This document shows positions 23,318-35,287 of a stretch of DNA of 64,000 nucleotides, in pieces (positions within the stretch are counted from its first letter, which is position 1; each line of letters opens with the position of its first letter). This DNA is from Flaccisagitta enflata (lineage: Eukaryota > Chaetognatha > Sagittoidea > Aphragmophora). Where the stretch lies: positions 4,774,001-4,838,000 of the forward strand of contig OZ231126.1 in the NCBI GenBank assembly GCA_965153355.1, read 5' to 3'. The position numbers and the translations under genes were made by a program. A model generated the notes under the pieces. The model saw nothing but the letters and a program-made list of their open reading frames with translations, had not been told where the DNA came from and did not search any database.

Positions 23318-23995
23318 TAGTTAAAAGCGTATTGATCTTGGGTTTTAAGTTGATTGATCAGATATACAGAATAAATACTTTGCTAATATGATGATTGGGC
23401 TCTATTGTATTGATTATGGGGTATGGCATCTCTAGTGGCTTTTATCGGGGTAAAAAACGTGCAAAAACGTAGGACCATCTATAAAAAAACATTACATGAC
23501 TTGATGTACCGGAGCAACAAGCTACTGGCTTTCCTTAACCGGTTTGATTGAAGTTGAAGTTGAAAACCGATTTCATGATTATTCATGTATTCCATTTCCA
23601 TAATGCCAAACCAGTCAAACTTATTCAGATTCATTAGACTGAATCAAGTAACTGAAGAAATAGTGCATCAGAGAAAGACTGTCATCAATTCTTGGCAATG
23701 TCAAAAACAAAGAAGTTGTACACAGTTATGTTGCTCATATTTTTTCGATCATTAGAAATTGAAGTTTTGTAGCCTTGAGATTAAATAGATGTTAGCTATG
23801 TGCAAAATGATGATTGGGCATTTTCTATTTTCTTGTTATAAGAGCAAGTTGGAAAGGCTATAGATACAACCTGGGATATGGGACTGAATAAATCTAGATA
23901 TTGATGACAGAAATAAACTGTTGTCGTGTAAATTCATCCCATTTGATGAAAAAGAGCTTAAATGTCAAGCACATAGAATATGAACTCCTCCGTTA

Positions 23996-24742
23996 CCCTG
24001 AAATCAAAAGCAACTGATACCAGCAAAACCTTTATTGTGCCTTAAGTATTCGCTTTTAGAAATTCGGATTGGTTTTGTCTGACAGCATATAATCTACCAT
24101 TTATTCATGCAAAATTTCATAGCAGTGGCTCTAGCGGTTTAGCTTCCACGTGGTTTTGAGTAAAAATGTGAATTACCTCATGTAAGGTTTTTGAAAATAT
24201 TGACAAACTGACCTGGGTAGCTTTAAATGAATATCATATCTTCACAAATCAATCAAAAATGGCCAGATTGGTCTTAAAAGCTTATGCATTTCTAAAAAAA
24301 ATTGTCAAGACACTGAAATTTATTTGACAATTTTGATTTTTTCCTCAGATTTTATCTGGTTGAGCAGGTTTTGTGTCACCTCACTGGTCATTGACGACCT
24401 AAATCTCCATAGAAACGGCAAAAAATCAAAAATCATGCAAAAGAAGGGTCAATTTTCTCCAGATTATGAACAATCTGATGGTTTCTAGTCAATCTATGGG
24501 AAAATTACATCAAAATGTTCAATAAACTTGCTTTAAAACGCGATTTTTGGGCAAAAATTTTAGAACTTTATTCAAATTTCAAAATTAGGTGGAAGCTAAA
24601 CCGCTAAAGCCAGTGCTTTGAAATTTTGCATGAATAAATGGTAGGTTATGTGCTTTTAGAAAGAACCAGTCCAAATTTTTCAAAATGAATACTTTAGCAA
24701 CCATAAAGGTTTTGCTGGTATCACTTGCTTTTGATTGCAGGG
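23996..24742. mobile_element. 747-bp element with ~150-bp inverted repeats
   Basis: Ends CCCTGAAATCAAAAGCAACT and its inverse (TTGCTTTTGATTGCAGGG), TA on both sides. Arms share ATACCAGCAAAACCTTTAT and TTTATTCATGCAAAATTTCA. No transposase ORF. Confidence 0.75.
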
Positions 24743-24899
24743 TATCTCATGTCAGCATGACATCCTCTGAGAAAACATCACGGGGATTGTACTAACCAGT
24801 GCAAAACCGTGAAAAAAAAAACCAAGTTTAATTCAGATTTGTCATCATTTTTGGGAATGATTGATAATAACAATTAAAAAAGCCGTAGACTATCGTGTT

Positions 24900-25490
24900 T
24901 AGCCATAACCACGCAACTCTACATTCTGCTTTGTCCGTCGGTCCCTCCGATCTTTTCTTATTTCTTTGTACAATACAAGTTATTTCAAGTCTCCTTAAGG
25001 CATCCTTGGTCTTTTTAAGACAGTTCGAGTCATTTTAGGACATTTTGTCATTTCTGTCTATAAAGTCATTTCTGTTCATTAAGTCATTTTTCTAGATTTT
25101 TTTTTCTTTTCATTTTAAAGAGAGGAAAGACAGCTGACCTTTCGGACTCAAAGACGGACCGACAGATAGACAAATCGGAGAATAGAGAGTAGAATGTGTT
25201 CAAGTTTACGCCTATGGTTTGTGTAAAATCAACAAGTGTTCCCAATATTTGTTTTTAAAGCGTCAAACCAAGTCCATTTTTGCTGACGGTTATAGTCTAT
25301 AACATAGAAAAAGAAAAGAGAAAATGATTTTCTGGTTTGTTTTTAGTCGCGGACACGCGACTCTACACCTTGCCGTGTCGGTCGGTAGGTCGGTCGGTAG
25401 GTCACATTTTTGAATTTCGAGCGGTTTCGGCATTACAGCTCCAGCCCAACCGTCCGCGACTGGATTGCCGTGTATCCGGCCTTGTTTTTC
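24900..25490 (-). mobile_element. hairpin-tailed elements (one partial, one complete)
   Basis: A partial copy from CACGCAACTCTACATTCTGC at 24910. A complete copy at 25344-25486 runs from TTTTTAGTCGCGGACACGCG through (GGTCGGTA)n to CCGTGTATCCGGCCTTGTTT. Confidence 0.7.
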
Positions 25491-25773
25491 AAAGTTAGGC
25501 CAATTAATAAAAAACAAGTTTAGCGAAAAATTGTTACGGCCTCAAGAAAAAAGCATGACAATAAAGAGAAGTCAATACCGACGATGCCTGGTCATGTGAC
25601 CCAGTCTGCGAGACAGCTGCAGCAACAGCGGCTGTGGCAGTGACAGCAGCAACAGCAACAGCAGCAAAAGCAGCAGCAGCAAGAATTCACTCCCCGTGGA
25701 TAACTGGAATCGAGAGGGAAAAGGGATGGAGACAGAAAAGATGAATTCGTGAACCGTGAACACTTAGCACTGT

Positions 25774-26140
25774 ATCCAGAATCTGAAATTTAATGTCTCG
25801 CACTGTATCCAGAATCTGAACTTAAATGTCTCGCACTGTATGCAGAATCTGAACTAAAATGTCTCACACTGTATGCAGAGCCTGAACCTAAATGTCTCAC
25901 ACTGTATCCAGAATCTGAACTTAAATGTCTCGCACTGTATCCAGAATATGAACTCAAATGTCTCGCACTGTATCCAGAATCTGTACTCAAATGTCTCGCA
26001 TTGTATCCAGAATCTTAACTTTAATGTCTCACACTGTATCCAGACTCTGAAATCAAATGTCTCGCACTGTTTCCAGAATATGAACTTTGATGTCTCGCAC
26101 TGTATCCAGAATCTGAACATAAATGTCTCACTCTGTGTTC
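25774..26140. repeat. minisatellite, ~33-bp unit
   Basis: Eleven units of the form TGTCTCGCACTGTATCCAGA plus ATCTGAACTTAAA. Confidence 0.95.
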
Positions 26141-26194
26141 CGAACTTCATGAAGTGTTTTAGAGTGTGTTTTGAAGTATGCCATATCTAAAGGA

Positions 26195-26400
26195 ATGCTT
26201 AGCACTGTGTTCTGATTTAGAGGAAATGCTTGGTTCTGTGTTCTGAATTGTATGAAATGCTTGGTTTTGTGTACTGATTTAGAAGAAATGCTTGGTGCTG
26301 TGTTCTAATTTGGAAGAAATGCTTGGTTATGTGTTCTAAATTGGAAGAAATGCTTGGTACTGTTTTCTAAATTGGAAGAAATGCTTGGTTTTGTATTCTG
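26195..26400. repeat. minisatellite, ~30-bp unit
   Basis: About seven units of GAAATGCTTGGTTCTGTGTT plus CTGAATTGTA, immediately after the 33-bp array but unrelated in sequence. Confidence 0.9.
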
Positions 26401-26474
26401 TATATGAGGAAATGTTGCTGATGTTTTATGCACAGAAACAGCCTCATCTGAAGTAAGGTATCTAAATTTGTTTA

Positions 26475-26870
26475 CTATGCGAATAAAAAAAAAAGCTGCA
26501 CCCTTTTGTAGGTGATTGTAAGATTTCAAATTTTTTGTGTTCAACTGATTTTAAAGATTTTTGATTTTTTTTCATTTCAGACCAATCCCAGGTCAGTATC
26601 TCAAACCGTTTAGAAGTTGGAGCTTGTCAAAGTGAACCTCTATTTTAGAAAAATGCTCATTTTTCAATAGGATTGCAAAACTGCAAATGGCAATGTTTTT
26701 ACTTTTTTTTATGCCATTTCTAAACGAATAAAGCTAGAAACACCATATTTGAGCCAAATGAAAGTTCTCTTTGAGTGCTTAAAGATGGTTTAAGATTTTA
26801 CTTAATTATTTTGTAATTCAATATGATAAATTTTCATTCAAAAGTGCGGCTTTTTTATTGATTCGCGTAG
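26475..26870. mobile_element. 396-bp MITE, family D copy 1
   Basis: Ends CTATGCGAAT...GCTGCAC and GTGCGGCTTTTTTATTGATT...GCGTAG, TA on both sides. Second copy at 49963-50373. Confidence 0.75.
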
Positions 26871-27224
26871 TATCTTATTCAAGAAACTTTATACTTTGAT
26901 AGTAATGTTATTATATTTTGAAACTTCATATCTATGGGCTGAAATCCCGGAGACTCGAATCTCAAATTCTCAACCAAAGTGCCCTAAAGCCCAGTGGGAG
27001 ACCACTTGTGGATCTCAGCCTCAAAAAGCGAAATTTTGGCTTAATGACCAAAAATCCGTGACGCACAAACAAACCGACAGACCACAGAAAAACACACACA
27101 CAAGTATAAAGATAGAAAGGAAAATGAATGCGATACAGAGAATGATTATATTGACAATTTCAAACTTCATGATATGAAATTTGTTTCGTTTCAAAGTTCA
27201 ATCTTTGTTTCATTCTTTCTCTGC

Positions 27225-27470
27225 TTTGGCATTGGGCCTCACAGCCTCTAAGCCTAATGTCACGTGTTGGTACGTCTATCGTGATGTAGCAGCCATTTCT
27301 GCCATTGGGCAGGATTAGCTTCTTAGCCTTATTTCCCATGCGGGTGGGTCTGACGTGATGTAGCTGCTATTTTTGCCATTGGGCCTTATAGCCTCTTAGC
27401 CTTAAGACGCATGCGAGTGGATCCATCGCAAAGTAGCAGCCATTTTCACCATTAGACAGGTACTACCTTG
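27225..27470. repeat. ~77-bp minisatellite, block 1
   Basis: Three units containing CCATTGGGC..., CCTCTTAGCCT... and GATGTAGCAGCCATTT. Further blocks lie at 28180-28420, and a single unit at 29593-29665. Confidence 0.85.
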
Positions 27471-27909
27471 ATCAAAAGTCTTCGTCCACCTGTTAATAGA
27501 TTTGCACTAAATTCAAACAAATAAAAACAATTGATGAGATTAAGAAACTAGATCAAAAAATCTTTTAGATGCAACCAATCTGGTCTCTGTAGCTTTGACC
27601 GGTAAGAAATGGGAGCATTTCCAGATTTGCAGAAAAAGATTAAGCAGTCTTATTTTTGTTGGAATTGTTGTAATTGTTATACAGACTTCAGCTATTTTTG
27701 TCAGTTTTTTTGTATTTTGCATAATAATGGGCCATTGGGGCTTAAAGTACTGTTATTTAACCAATTGTAGATCAGGAATGATTTGTTTTAAACATAATAC
27801 TGTGTTAAAGGAAAATCTGAAAAAAATTTCTAAAACGGTTTGATAAGCTCTAGGAAGATTACCAAAAATGACACAGCAAATAGTTTCAAAGATACTAATA
27901 AGCACTTTT

Positions 27910-28075
27910 TAGTTGCGGACACGCAACTCTATAAGAGGCTTTGTCTGTCCTTTGGTCTGTTGGTCTATTGGTCCATTGGTCCGTTGGTCCGTCGGTCCGT
28001 TGGAAAGTGTGAAAACGCGCATTTCCGCCCCTGCCTACCCGTCCGCAACTGGTGGCCGCGTATCTGGCCTTGTTA
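27910..28075 (-). mobile_element. hairpin-tailed element
   Basis: TTTTAGTTGCGGACACGCAA at the hairpin end, (TTGGTCCG)n centre, ending GCGTATCTGGCCTTGTT. It lies between two blocks of the 77-bp minisatellite. Confidence 0.75.
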
Positions 28076-28589
28076 CACCAGAAAAAAGTTATACAAAGTA
28101 TAAAAGCACAAAAATCAATAAGTTTGTTAGTATTCTATGAATAGACGAACTTTTTCTCAGAGTAGACGAAGACTTATGATTAAGGTAGTATAGCCTCTTA
28201 GCCTACTGTCACATGTTAGTGGGTCTATCGTGATATAGCAGCCATTTCTGCCATTGGGCAGGAATAGCCTTTTAGCCCAATGTCGCGTGCGGTTGGGTAT
28301 GCATGATGTAGCTGCCATATTCACCATTGGGCAGGAATAACCTCTTAGCCTAATGCCGTGTGCAGGTAGGTCTATTGTGATGTGGCAGGCATTTTTGTCA
28401 TTAGCTGGCCCGAGCGTGAAACCGGAAGTTCGTTCCGGTTGCGGAAAAAGGGCAGGGTCGCTCTAAAACGATAATGGGCTGCTTGGCCGTGACGGTAACG
28501 GTATTGAGAAGAGGAAGAAGGATGAAGAAGAAGAAAAAAAAAGAAGAACAAAAAAGAAGAAAAGAAAAAAAAATAGTCGCAAAAGCGTT

Positions 28590-29137
28590 AGATGGTCAGC
28601 GGTACCCGTTGCCCCCATGTGAGTTTATGTGGATGTGTGGTGGTAAGAGGGGCAGCGGCCCCAAAGGGGCCGATGACCTATGCTTCGCCAGTTTGGAGCT
28701 TCAAGGCTGGGATTTGAGCTTCAAGGCTGGAATTTGAGCCTTAAGGCTGGGATTTGAGCCTTAAGACTGGGATTTGAGCCTCAAGGTTGGAATTTGAGCC
28801 TTGAGGCTGTGATTTGAGCCTTGAGGCTGTGATTTGAGCCTTGAGGCTGGGATTTGAGCTTCCAGGCTGGGATCTGAGCATCCAAGCTGGGATTCGAGCA
28901 TCCAGGCTGGGATTTGAGCCTCCTGGCTAGGATTTGAGTTAAAAGACTGAGATTTGAGCCTCAAGACTGGGATTTGAGCCTCAAGGCAGGGATTTGAGCC
29001 TCAAGGCTGGGATTTGAGCCTCAAGGCTGGGATTTAGGCCTCATAAGGGGGTGGACGGACGGAGGAGAAGAAGGAGGAGGTGAAATTTCTCCTGTGTGAA
29101 AGCATAGGTCATCGGCCCCTTCGGGGCCGCTGCCCAA
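28590..29137 (-). mobile_element. foldback/minisatellite element, family C copy 3
   Basis: Reverse orientation: tail GGTCAGCGGTACCCGTTGCC, arm GGCAGCGGCCCCAAAGGGGC at 28651, about 18 units of a 20-bp GGCTGGGATTTGAGCCTCAA repeat (28690-29040), and the inverse arm CGGCCCCTTCGGGGCCGCTG at 29114. Confidence 0.85.
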
Positions 29138-29245
29138 AAACGATGAAAAGGAAAAAAAGGAGAAAAGAAAAAAAGGAAAAAGGAAGAAAAAATGAAGAAA
29201 AAAAGAAATAAAAAGAAGAAATAAAAGAGGGAAAAGAAGTAGAAT

Positions 29246-29248
<3 letters not shown>

Positions 29249-29312
<64 letters not shown>
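29249..29312. repeat. (CT)n array
   Basis: Pure CT run of about 30 units next to the family C element. Confidence 0.97.
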
Positions 29313-29314
<2 letters not shown>

Positions 29315-29455
29315 GCCCCTCCTTATATCTCCTTGTCTGTCTGTCCATCAGTCTGACAAGTGATATATCCTCCTTAAAAATGTGAGTTTGTTAAGCGTAT
29401 CTTTGTAGTTTTGAAGTTGCAACCACAGATGAGTAAATACAGATACTTATGATAA

Positions 29456-29800
29456 TTAAGGACCCGTCCCATACCGTACCGTCCCCGACACGATATTGCA
29501 ATCAATTGCATCGTTACGCCACGTGGCGGGAAATGGCGTTGTTGCAACGTCCACGGGATAGAGGTTTACCGCAGTGTCACGCTCGGCCCAGGTCATTAGG
29601 CAGGAATAGCCTCTTAGCCTTATGTCGCGTGTAGGTGGGTCCATCATGATGTAGCATGAATCTATGACAATTGCCGTTCCATATGTCATGTCAAGACGTC
29701 CAAAGACTTCATGGACATCCATTATCATACGTCCATAGTCCTTTGCCTTTTCCTTGGTCATATGATCCAAATGGCACACCTTGAGCACAACATTCTAACC
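29456..29800 (-). pseudogene. possible coding fragment split by a minisatellite unit
   Basis: The minus strand encodes HLDHMTKEKAKDYGRMIMDV and, after the repeat unit at 29593-29665, TWAERDTAVNLYPVDVATTP. Composition and codon use look protein-like and I recognise no family. No clear splice sites, so it may be a gene relic. Confidence 0.25.
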
Positions 29801-30309
29801 TGAGTCATATACAGATACATCCTGAAGATTCATCCCATGGAGATGCATGGATTTCAATGATCACGAGTTTGTCATGCATTTGCCATTACTAAAGGTCATT
29901 TATTTTCATTTGTTTGGGAATATTCCTGTGGCCTTTCACTTTGGACTGATATCGATTTGATCCAATAAAGTCATTCTTCATTCTTCATTTTTGACTCAAG
30001 TGGAAAATTCCATCTTTGTGATTAGATCTCTGAGAACTCAATACGAGTTCATCTACAAAAAAACAAAAAAAAACTTTCATAACGTTTGGACCCATAACTC
30101 TTTCAAACTCATCAATTGTTTAAGATACACAGACTAACGACACATTCTAGCTCAATTCATCCAAAAGCTATTCAACTTTAACGGAACCCTTTCCATTTCA
30201 AAATTGTTTAAAAAAAATTAGAAAATTTCCGTTTTCAATTTGTATATACAAGATTCTGGATATTTACACAGGGTTCCTATTTTCAAAGTTTTTATTCAAA
30301 ACAAGAAAG
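29801..30309. other. upstream region of the BTB gene
   Basis: AT-rich, with CATTCTTCATTCTTCATTTT near 29970. No gene seen; probable promoter side of the plus-strand BTB gene. Confidence 0.35.
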
Positions 30310-31177
30310 ATGCCTGACTACTTCTCTGGATCTGAATGGAACTACCAAAAAGAACTTTATCATTTTTCTTCGACGCCGGAACAAAATTCGCGCAGAAAAA
30401 CATATTGGATAACAAAAACAATCTTTGTTGACAATTTTGAGGATCAGGGCCCCATGGAAACTGAGTGCTCCTGCCCCCTCGATCCAGATCCTGTGATATT
30501 CAGAATCGTCCTCATTTTCGACCAATCAGATCATCACGAATGCCGCGATCACAAACAGATGACCGTTAAATTGACGGCCATGAACAAGCCAACGAACGTG
30601 ATCAATATGAAATTACGCATTGTCGACGATATTCAGGCAGGGCCGAGGGGGTGTTTATGTTTGAAGCGCCTTTGATCACCCCCCCCCCCCGCCCCGATAT
30701 CCAGGCAGGGGTGCATACAATTGAGTCGCCTTTGGTTCCCCCTCCTGCCTTTAAGTTTTTTTCTCCCACAGCACGTTGCATCCTGTACGAAATTCATGAT
30801 TATGATCTTCATAGGACAATAAAATAGTACATTTTGGGCTCGTATTATGTCGAATTGTGTTTAAGTAATGATAATCAATGTTTTACAAATCTCTTCCACT
30901 TTTGGGCAGCTGCCCCGAAGGGTTCGATGACCAACACTTTCACTCATATGGGGTATTTTTCCCTCCTGCTGCTTCTCCTCCTTTGTACCCCCCCTCTTTG
31001 TCCCAAATTCCAGCTTAGTGGCCTAAATTCACTAAATTCTGCCAATTTTTGCCAATTTTTGCCAAATCCTGCCAAATTCTGCCAAATCTGTCCTTTGGAG
31101 CTGCTGCCCTGCTCCCTCTCTAAAATCAATCACAACCTACTAAGGCAGGGCGCGGGTACCGCTGATCATCTTACGCT

Positions 31178-31262
<85 letters not shown>

Positions 31263-34063
31263 CTCGATGATCAAAGACGATGACGCGTTTTGGCACCTAG
31301 ATGCGCAATAAAATAGTACATTTTGGGCTCGTATTATGTAGAATTGTGTTTAAGTAATGATAATCAATGTTTTACAAATCTCCTCCACTTTTGGGCAGTT
31401 GCCCCAAAGGGGTCAATGACCTACACTTTCACTCATATGGGGTATTTTTCCCTCCTGCTGCTTCTCCTCCTTTGTACCCCCCCTCTTGGTCCTAAATTCC
31501 AGCCTAGTGGCCTAAATTCAACTAAATTCTGCCAATTTTTGCCAATTTTTGCCAAATCCTGCCAAATTCTGCCAAATCTGTCCTTTGGGGCTGCTGCCCT
31601 GCTCCCTCCCTAAAATCAATCACAACTAAACCTACTAAGGCAGGGCGCAGGTACCGCTGATCATCTTACGCTTTTGCGACTATCTTATTTTGGGCAGCGC
31701 CCCCGGAGGGACAGATGACCAATGATTCCACAGAGGGCGATTTTCTCCAGTTTCTGATCTACATCTCCCTTTTCCCAGACCTCAAAACAGGCCCCCAGAC
31801 CCCATAACAATCCTCTCAGACCCCAAATCAGGCCTATCAGACCTAAAATCAGGCTTACAAGAACCAACTCAGGCCTCTCAAACCCAAAATCAGGCTTACA
31901 AGGCCGAACTCAAGCCTCTCAGACCCAATTCTGGCGTCTCAAACCACAAGTCAGGCCTCTCAGACCCTTATTCAAGCCCCTCAGATTAAAAAAAAATGTC
32001 TTCCAGACCCCAATTCAGGCCTCTCAGAACCCCAATTGAGGCCTCATCTCAGGGTATTCAGATCCTAACAGTGGCCAAAAAAAAATCGGACACTGCTTAT
32101 TTCTACCATAACTTGGTGCTGCATTTGAGAAAGTACATAAAATCTATGACCATTCTAAAGAGCTTCAAAAAATCTTCGATTTGAGTCGTTGAACAAAATT
32201 CTAACTCAAAAACTTTAGAAGTTATGTTAATTTGAAAAAAAAAAGTATCAAATTGAAATCTGCCAGATATGACGTTTTTACTAACTTGAATTCATGGACT
32301 AAATGTCTTTATTTGATTACCATTTCTAAACGGATTGACTTAAAAATGTCTGCTTGGCGCCATTTTGTAGATAATGAGTTATATTTTCATTTTCTCATAA
32401 ATTTTTCTTAGTTTCCTTTTGTCATTTATGTATTGTTTGCTTTTAAAGACAGAAGTAAAAGTACAGAATTCCTTCTATTGACAGATTATGGTGATGCTTA
32501 CTCCTAAACGGTTTGAGCTATAACTTTCTGCTTGGTCTAGATTTGAAGAACTTTCAAAGATCTTTCAAACGGTCACTGATTTTTTGTATTTTCATTGAGA
32601 CTGAGCCAGTTAAAAGAATCATAAACCGCCATGTCTGTTTTTTTTTGTTTTTTTTTTTTTTGCCATGGTTAGATCAGGCCCCTCAGACCTTCCGTACCTC
32701 AAATCCAGCCTTTCAGACCCCAAATTAGTCGACTCAGGAAATCGTCCTGTGTGGAATCGTAGGTCATCTGCCCCTCTGGGGCCACTACCCCTCTCACCAT
32801 CATATCCTTGTATAAACTAACACAGGGGCATCGGGCACAGCTGACCATGTAACGCTTTTGCAATTATTTTCTCTCTCTTTCTCTTTCCCATCATTGGTTC
32901 TCTTCCCCACTTTCTTAACCCTTTGCTTCCCCGCCCCCTCTGTTCAATTCAACTCACTCAACCATGAACATCCGTGTATTCAGGATGTGGTGACAACACT
33001 TACGTCTTGGAAAGTGGATCATATCGACCTCCGTTTGAACGCGAAAGGAGGACGCGTTTTCAAAAGAATTCGCGCGCCAATTTTACCCTTTTCATTGACC
33101 GCCGAAATTGAATACGATGATTGGGGACAAGAGCCTTCAGACTTCAGTCAGGCTCAAAAGGATTTCCTGAAGCTGCTGGAAATGGAGAAAGACGCCGATG
33201 TGGAGTTTGTGGTCGGCGATGGCAAAGGCGGCAGCGGCGGTACCGGCGGCGGCAGCGTTGGGGGAGGCGGCAGCAGCGGCAGCAGAAAAAGAGGGGAGGG
33301 CAGTGGTGAGGCAGGCGACGACAACGTTGGCAGTGGCAACGGCAGCGGCAGCGGCAAGGACAGAGGCGAGGGCAGTGGCAACAGCAGTGGTGGTGACAGC
33401 AGCAGTAGTATCAGCGGTGGCAGTGGTAGCGAAAGTGAAAACAACAGTGAAAGTGGCGACCTCAGCGGCAGCGGCAGGGGCAGCGACAGTGAAAGCTGCA
33501 GCAGCAGCAGCAGCAATGGCAGTGTCAACAGCGATGTCAGCGGCGAGAGAATCATGGCCCACAAAAGCATTCTTTCCGCGAGATCGATTTATTTCACCAA
33601 CATGTTCGAGTCGGGCATGAAGGAGAATCTGACCAACCAAGTGAAGATCACAGACGCGGAACCAGAAACCTTCAGGGCTTTCCTGAGATACGTCTACGCG
33701 GAAATTCCGCCGGAAGAACCTCCTTTGGCGCTGAAAGTCATCGTCATCGCCGACAAGTATGGAATGAGAGATCTCAAAGAAGTCTGCGAAAGGGTTTTGT
33801 TCACCAATTTGAGTAGTCGGCGAGTGGAGGATGTGGGCAACGTGGATGCGGTTGTCGACGCGCTGCTGATCGCCGAAAAGCTTCGTTGCGGAGATTTGCT
33901 GACGCGGGCCAGAGTCGTTTTGAGGGAAAATGTGGAGAAGATTTCTGATGAAAATCGGGACAAGTTGATCAAGAATGATCCTCAGCTCGTCTTTAAGATG
34001 TTTGAGCATGCTTGCAGGATCAATTCGAATCAATCGAAACGGAGCAATGAATTGTATTTATAA
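30310..34063 (+). CDS. BTB/POZ-domain protein with low-complexity insert (two exons)
   Basis: Exon 1 30310-30636 (109 codons) and exon 2 32984-34063 (360 codons with stop) join in phase 0, giving 468 residues. The N-terminal part is a beta-rich region (WNYQKELYHFS, YWITKTIFVDNF) that may be a diverged MATH/TRAF-like domain. Exon 2 carries a SPOP-like BTB domain: KDADVEFVVGDG, then MAHKSILSARSIYFTNMFES, ITDAEPETFRAFLRYVY, ADKYGMRDLKEVCE and a BACK-like three-helix end. Such proteins are usually Cullin-3 adaptors for ubiquitination. Between the first BTB strand and MAHK lies a Gly/Ser tract of about 107 residues (33221-33544, GGC/AGC codons). The junction at 30636 is not GT (CAG|GCAGGG): either a GC-AG intron or an insertion, since TATTCAG occurs at both borders. 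Confidence 0.82.
30690..30835 (-). repeat. family B repeat fragment
   Basis: Reverse copy of the family B 3' end (AGGCAGGGGTGCATACAATT, later AGGACAATAAAATAGTAC). Confidence 0.55.
30818..31680. repeat. tandem duplication holding two short family C elements
   Basis: Block AAAATAGTACATTTTGGGCT with the following 360 bp occurs at 30822 and again at 31312. Each copy includes GGCAGCTGCCCCGAAGGG or its relative, GCCAATTTTTGCCAAATCCT and AGGCAGGGCGCGGGTACCGC. The first copy contains a (GA)n array at 31180-31258 that the second lacks. Confidence 0.85.
31685..32850 (+). mobile_element. family C copy with a nested 602-bp MITE
   Basis: Head GGGCAGCGCCCCCGGAGGGA at 31692, CCTCTCAGACCCCAAATCAG units to 32060, nested MITE 32068-32669, then AGACCTTCCG units, GGTCATCTGCCCCTCTGGGG and ATCGGGCACAGCTGACCATG at 32827. 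Confidence 0.7.
32068..32669. mobile_element. 602-bp AT-rich MITE, family E copy 2
   Basis: Ends ACAGTGGCCAAAAAAAAA and TTTTTTTTGCCATGGT with TA at 32066-32067 and 32670-32671; same length as the copy at 2619-3220. Confidence 0.78.
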
Positions 34064-34243
34064 CGCGTTTACAGCGTTTATAGCTCTAAAGCATGCTTTT
34101 AAAATGTGGAGAAGATCGAAGATTACCAACGCGAATTGGGACAAGTTGATCAAGAATGATCCTCAACTTGTGTTTAAGATGTTTGAGCATGCTTGCAGGA
34201 TCAATTCAAATCAATCGATTTGGATCAATAAGTTGTATCTATA
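33930..34243 (+). pseudogene. tandem duplication of the BTB gene 3' end
   Basis: About 140 bp covering the last codons (GACAAGTTGATCAAGAATGA to the stop) is repeated at 34100-34243 just after the true stop. The second copy keeps an open frame to its own TAA but has no upstream exon. Confidence 0.85.
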
Positions 34244-34773
34244 ACATGTCTAAAGCGAGTTTATAGCGTGTTTGATATGTGTTGATAGCTTTATAGTGTG
34301 CTTGTAATATTCATCTCTGAAAAATACAGTGTGCGAGCTTGCTTTCACTGATGGTAGGGTGTACTCATCATGATAGATATTATAAGAACCTTAATAAACT
34401 GATTCTTTGATCTTCTAATGATGTACGAAAATTGTTTTAAGTATAAACAAACACGAACATAGCGTGATTGGAGTTTTTTTTTTTCTTTTTGGTCATTCTC
34501 TAATAGATATCTTATGCTCTTTGTTTGGCTTTTGTTCTTGCAATCACCATCACAACTGTCATGAAACAATGAACAGAAGCTGTATTGTCATCCCTGGAGG
34601 TCGTAGTTCTTCTTTGAGAGAACATAACTAAAAACCATGATTATCATTTGACATGGACTACAAAAGTTAGCTTTACAGCCTAATGTTTTGTCATTTCTCA
34701 TCGATTAATACCACTAAAATAACCTAAGTCTGAATAAAAACCTAAGTCAGTCTCTGTCTCTGTCCGTCCGTCC

Positions 34774-34871
<98 letters not shown>

Positions 34872-35143
34872 GCGGTGACATATCAAATCGTGTGCCAACA
34901 ATGAATCATATGCTGAAAAATATGTACCTCGTAAAACTTTTAACGCAATAGATTCAGTTTGCATCAACCAATCAAAATATCCAAAAATTGGGAGACAAAA
35001 AAAATTTCGGGAAATGGAGCCAACTTAAGACAGAGAAGGCAGATGAGAAGACGCGGCAAAATGTTCACGGTCAAATAAGATGAAATGGACAGTCAGGTTG
35101 ATTCACTTAACGCAAGAGTCATATATATTTGGATTGACGGACC
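34244..35143. other. intergenic region with CTGT/CT array
   Basis: No gene recognised. Holds (CCGT)(CTGT)n at 34763-34798 grading into (CT)n at 34799-34866. Confidence 0.6.
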
Positions 35144-35151
35144 GTTCTAAC

Positions 35152-35287
35152 TAGGGATGTGGAAGCGATTGACCGCTTCCAATTTGGAGGATGTGATAGC
35201 TACTAGTATTTGAACCGTAAAATGGAAGCGGAAGCGGAAGCGGAAGCGGTGGAAGCGGCATGAAAATCAACCGCTTCGGCATCCCTA
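35152..35287. mobile_element. 136-bp hAT MITE
   Basis: TAGGGATG...CATCCCTA ends with an exact 8-bp duplication GTTCTAAC at 35144-35151 and 35288-35295. The arms GGAAGCGATTGACCGCTTCC and (GGAAGC)n...CCGCTTC fold back. Confidence 0.92.

Noticed and set aside
25774-26140. CRISPR-like array
   Set aside because: 33-bp units follow each other without unique spacers in a eukaryotic intergenic region; a minisatellite.
28670-29045. CRISPR-like or coding repeat
   Set aside because: 20-bp units are contiguous and form the loop of a family C foldback element.
33137-34033. Long minus-strand frame opposite the BTB exon
   Set aside because: Shadow of the plus-strand BTB gene; Ala-rich because of GGC/AGC codons.
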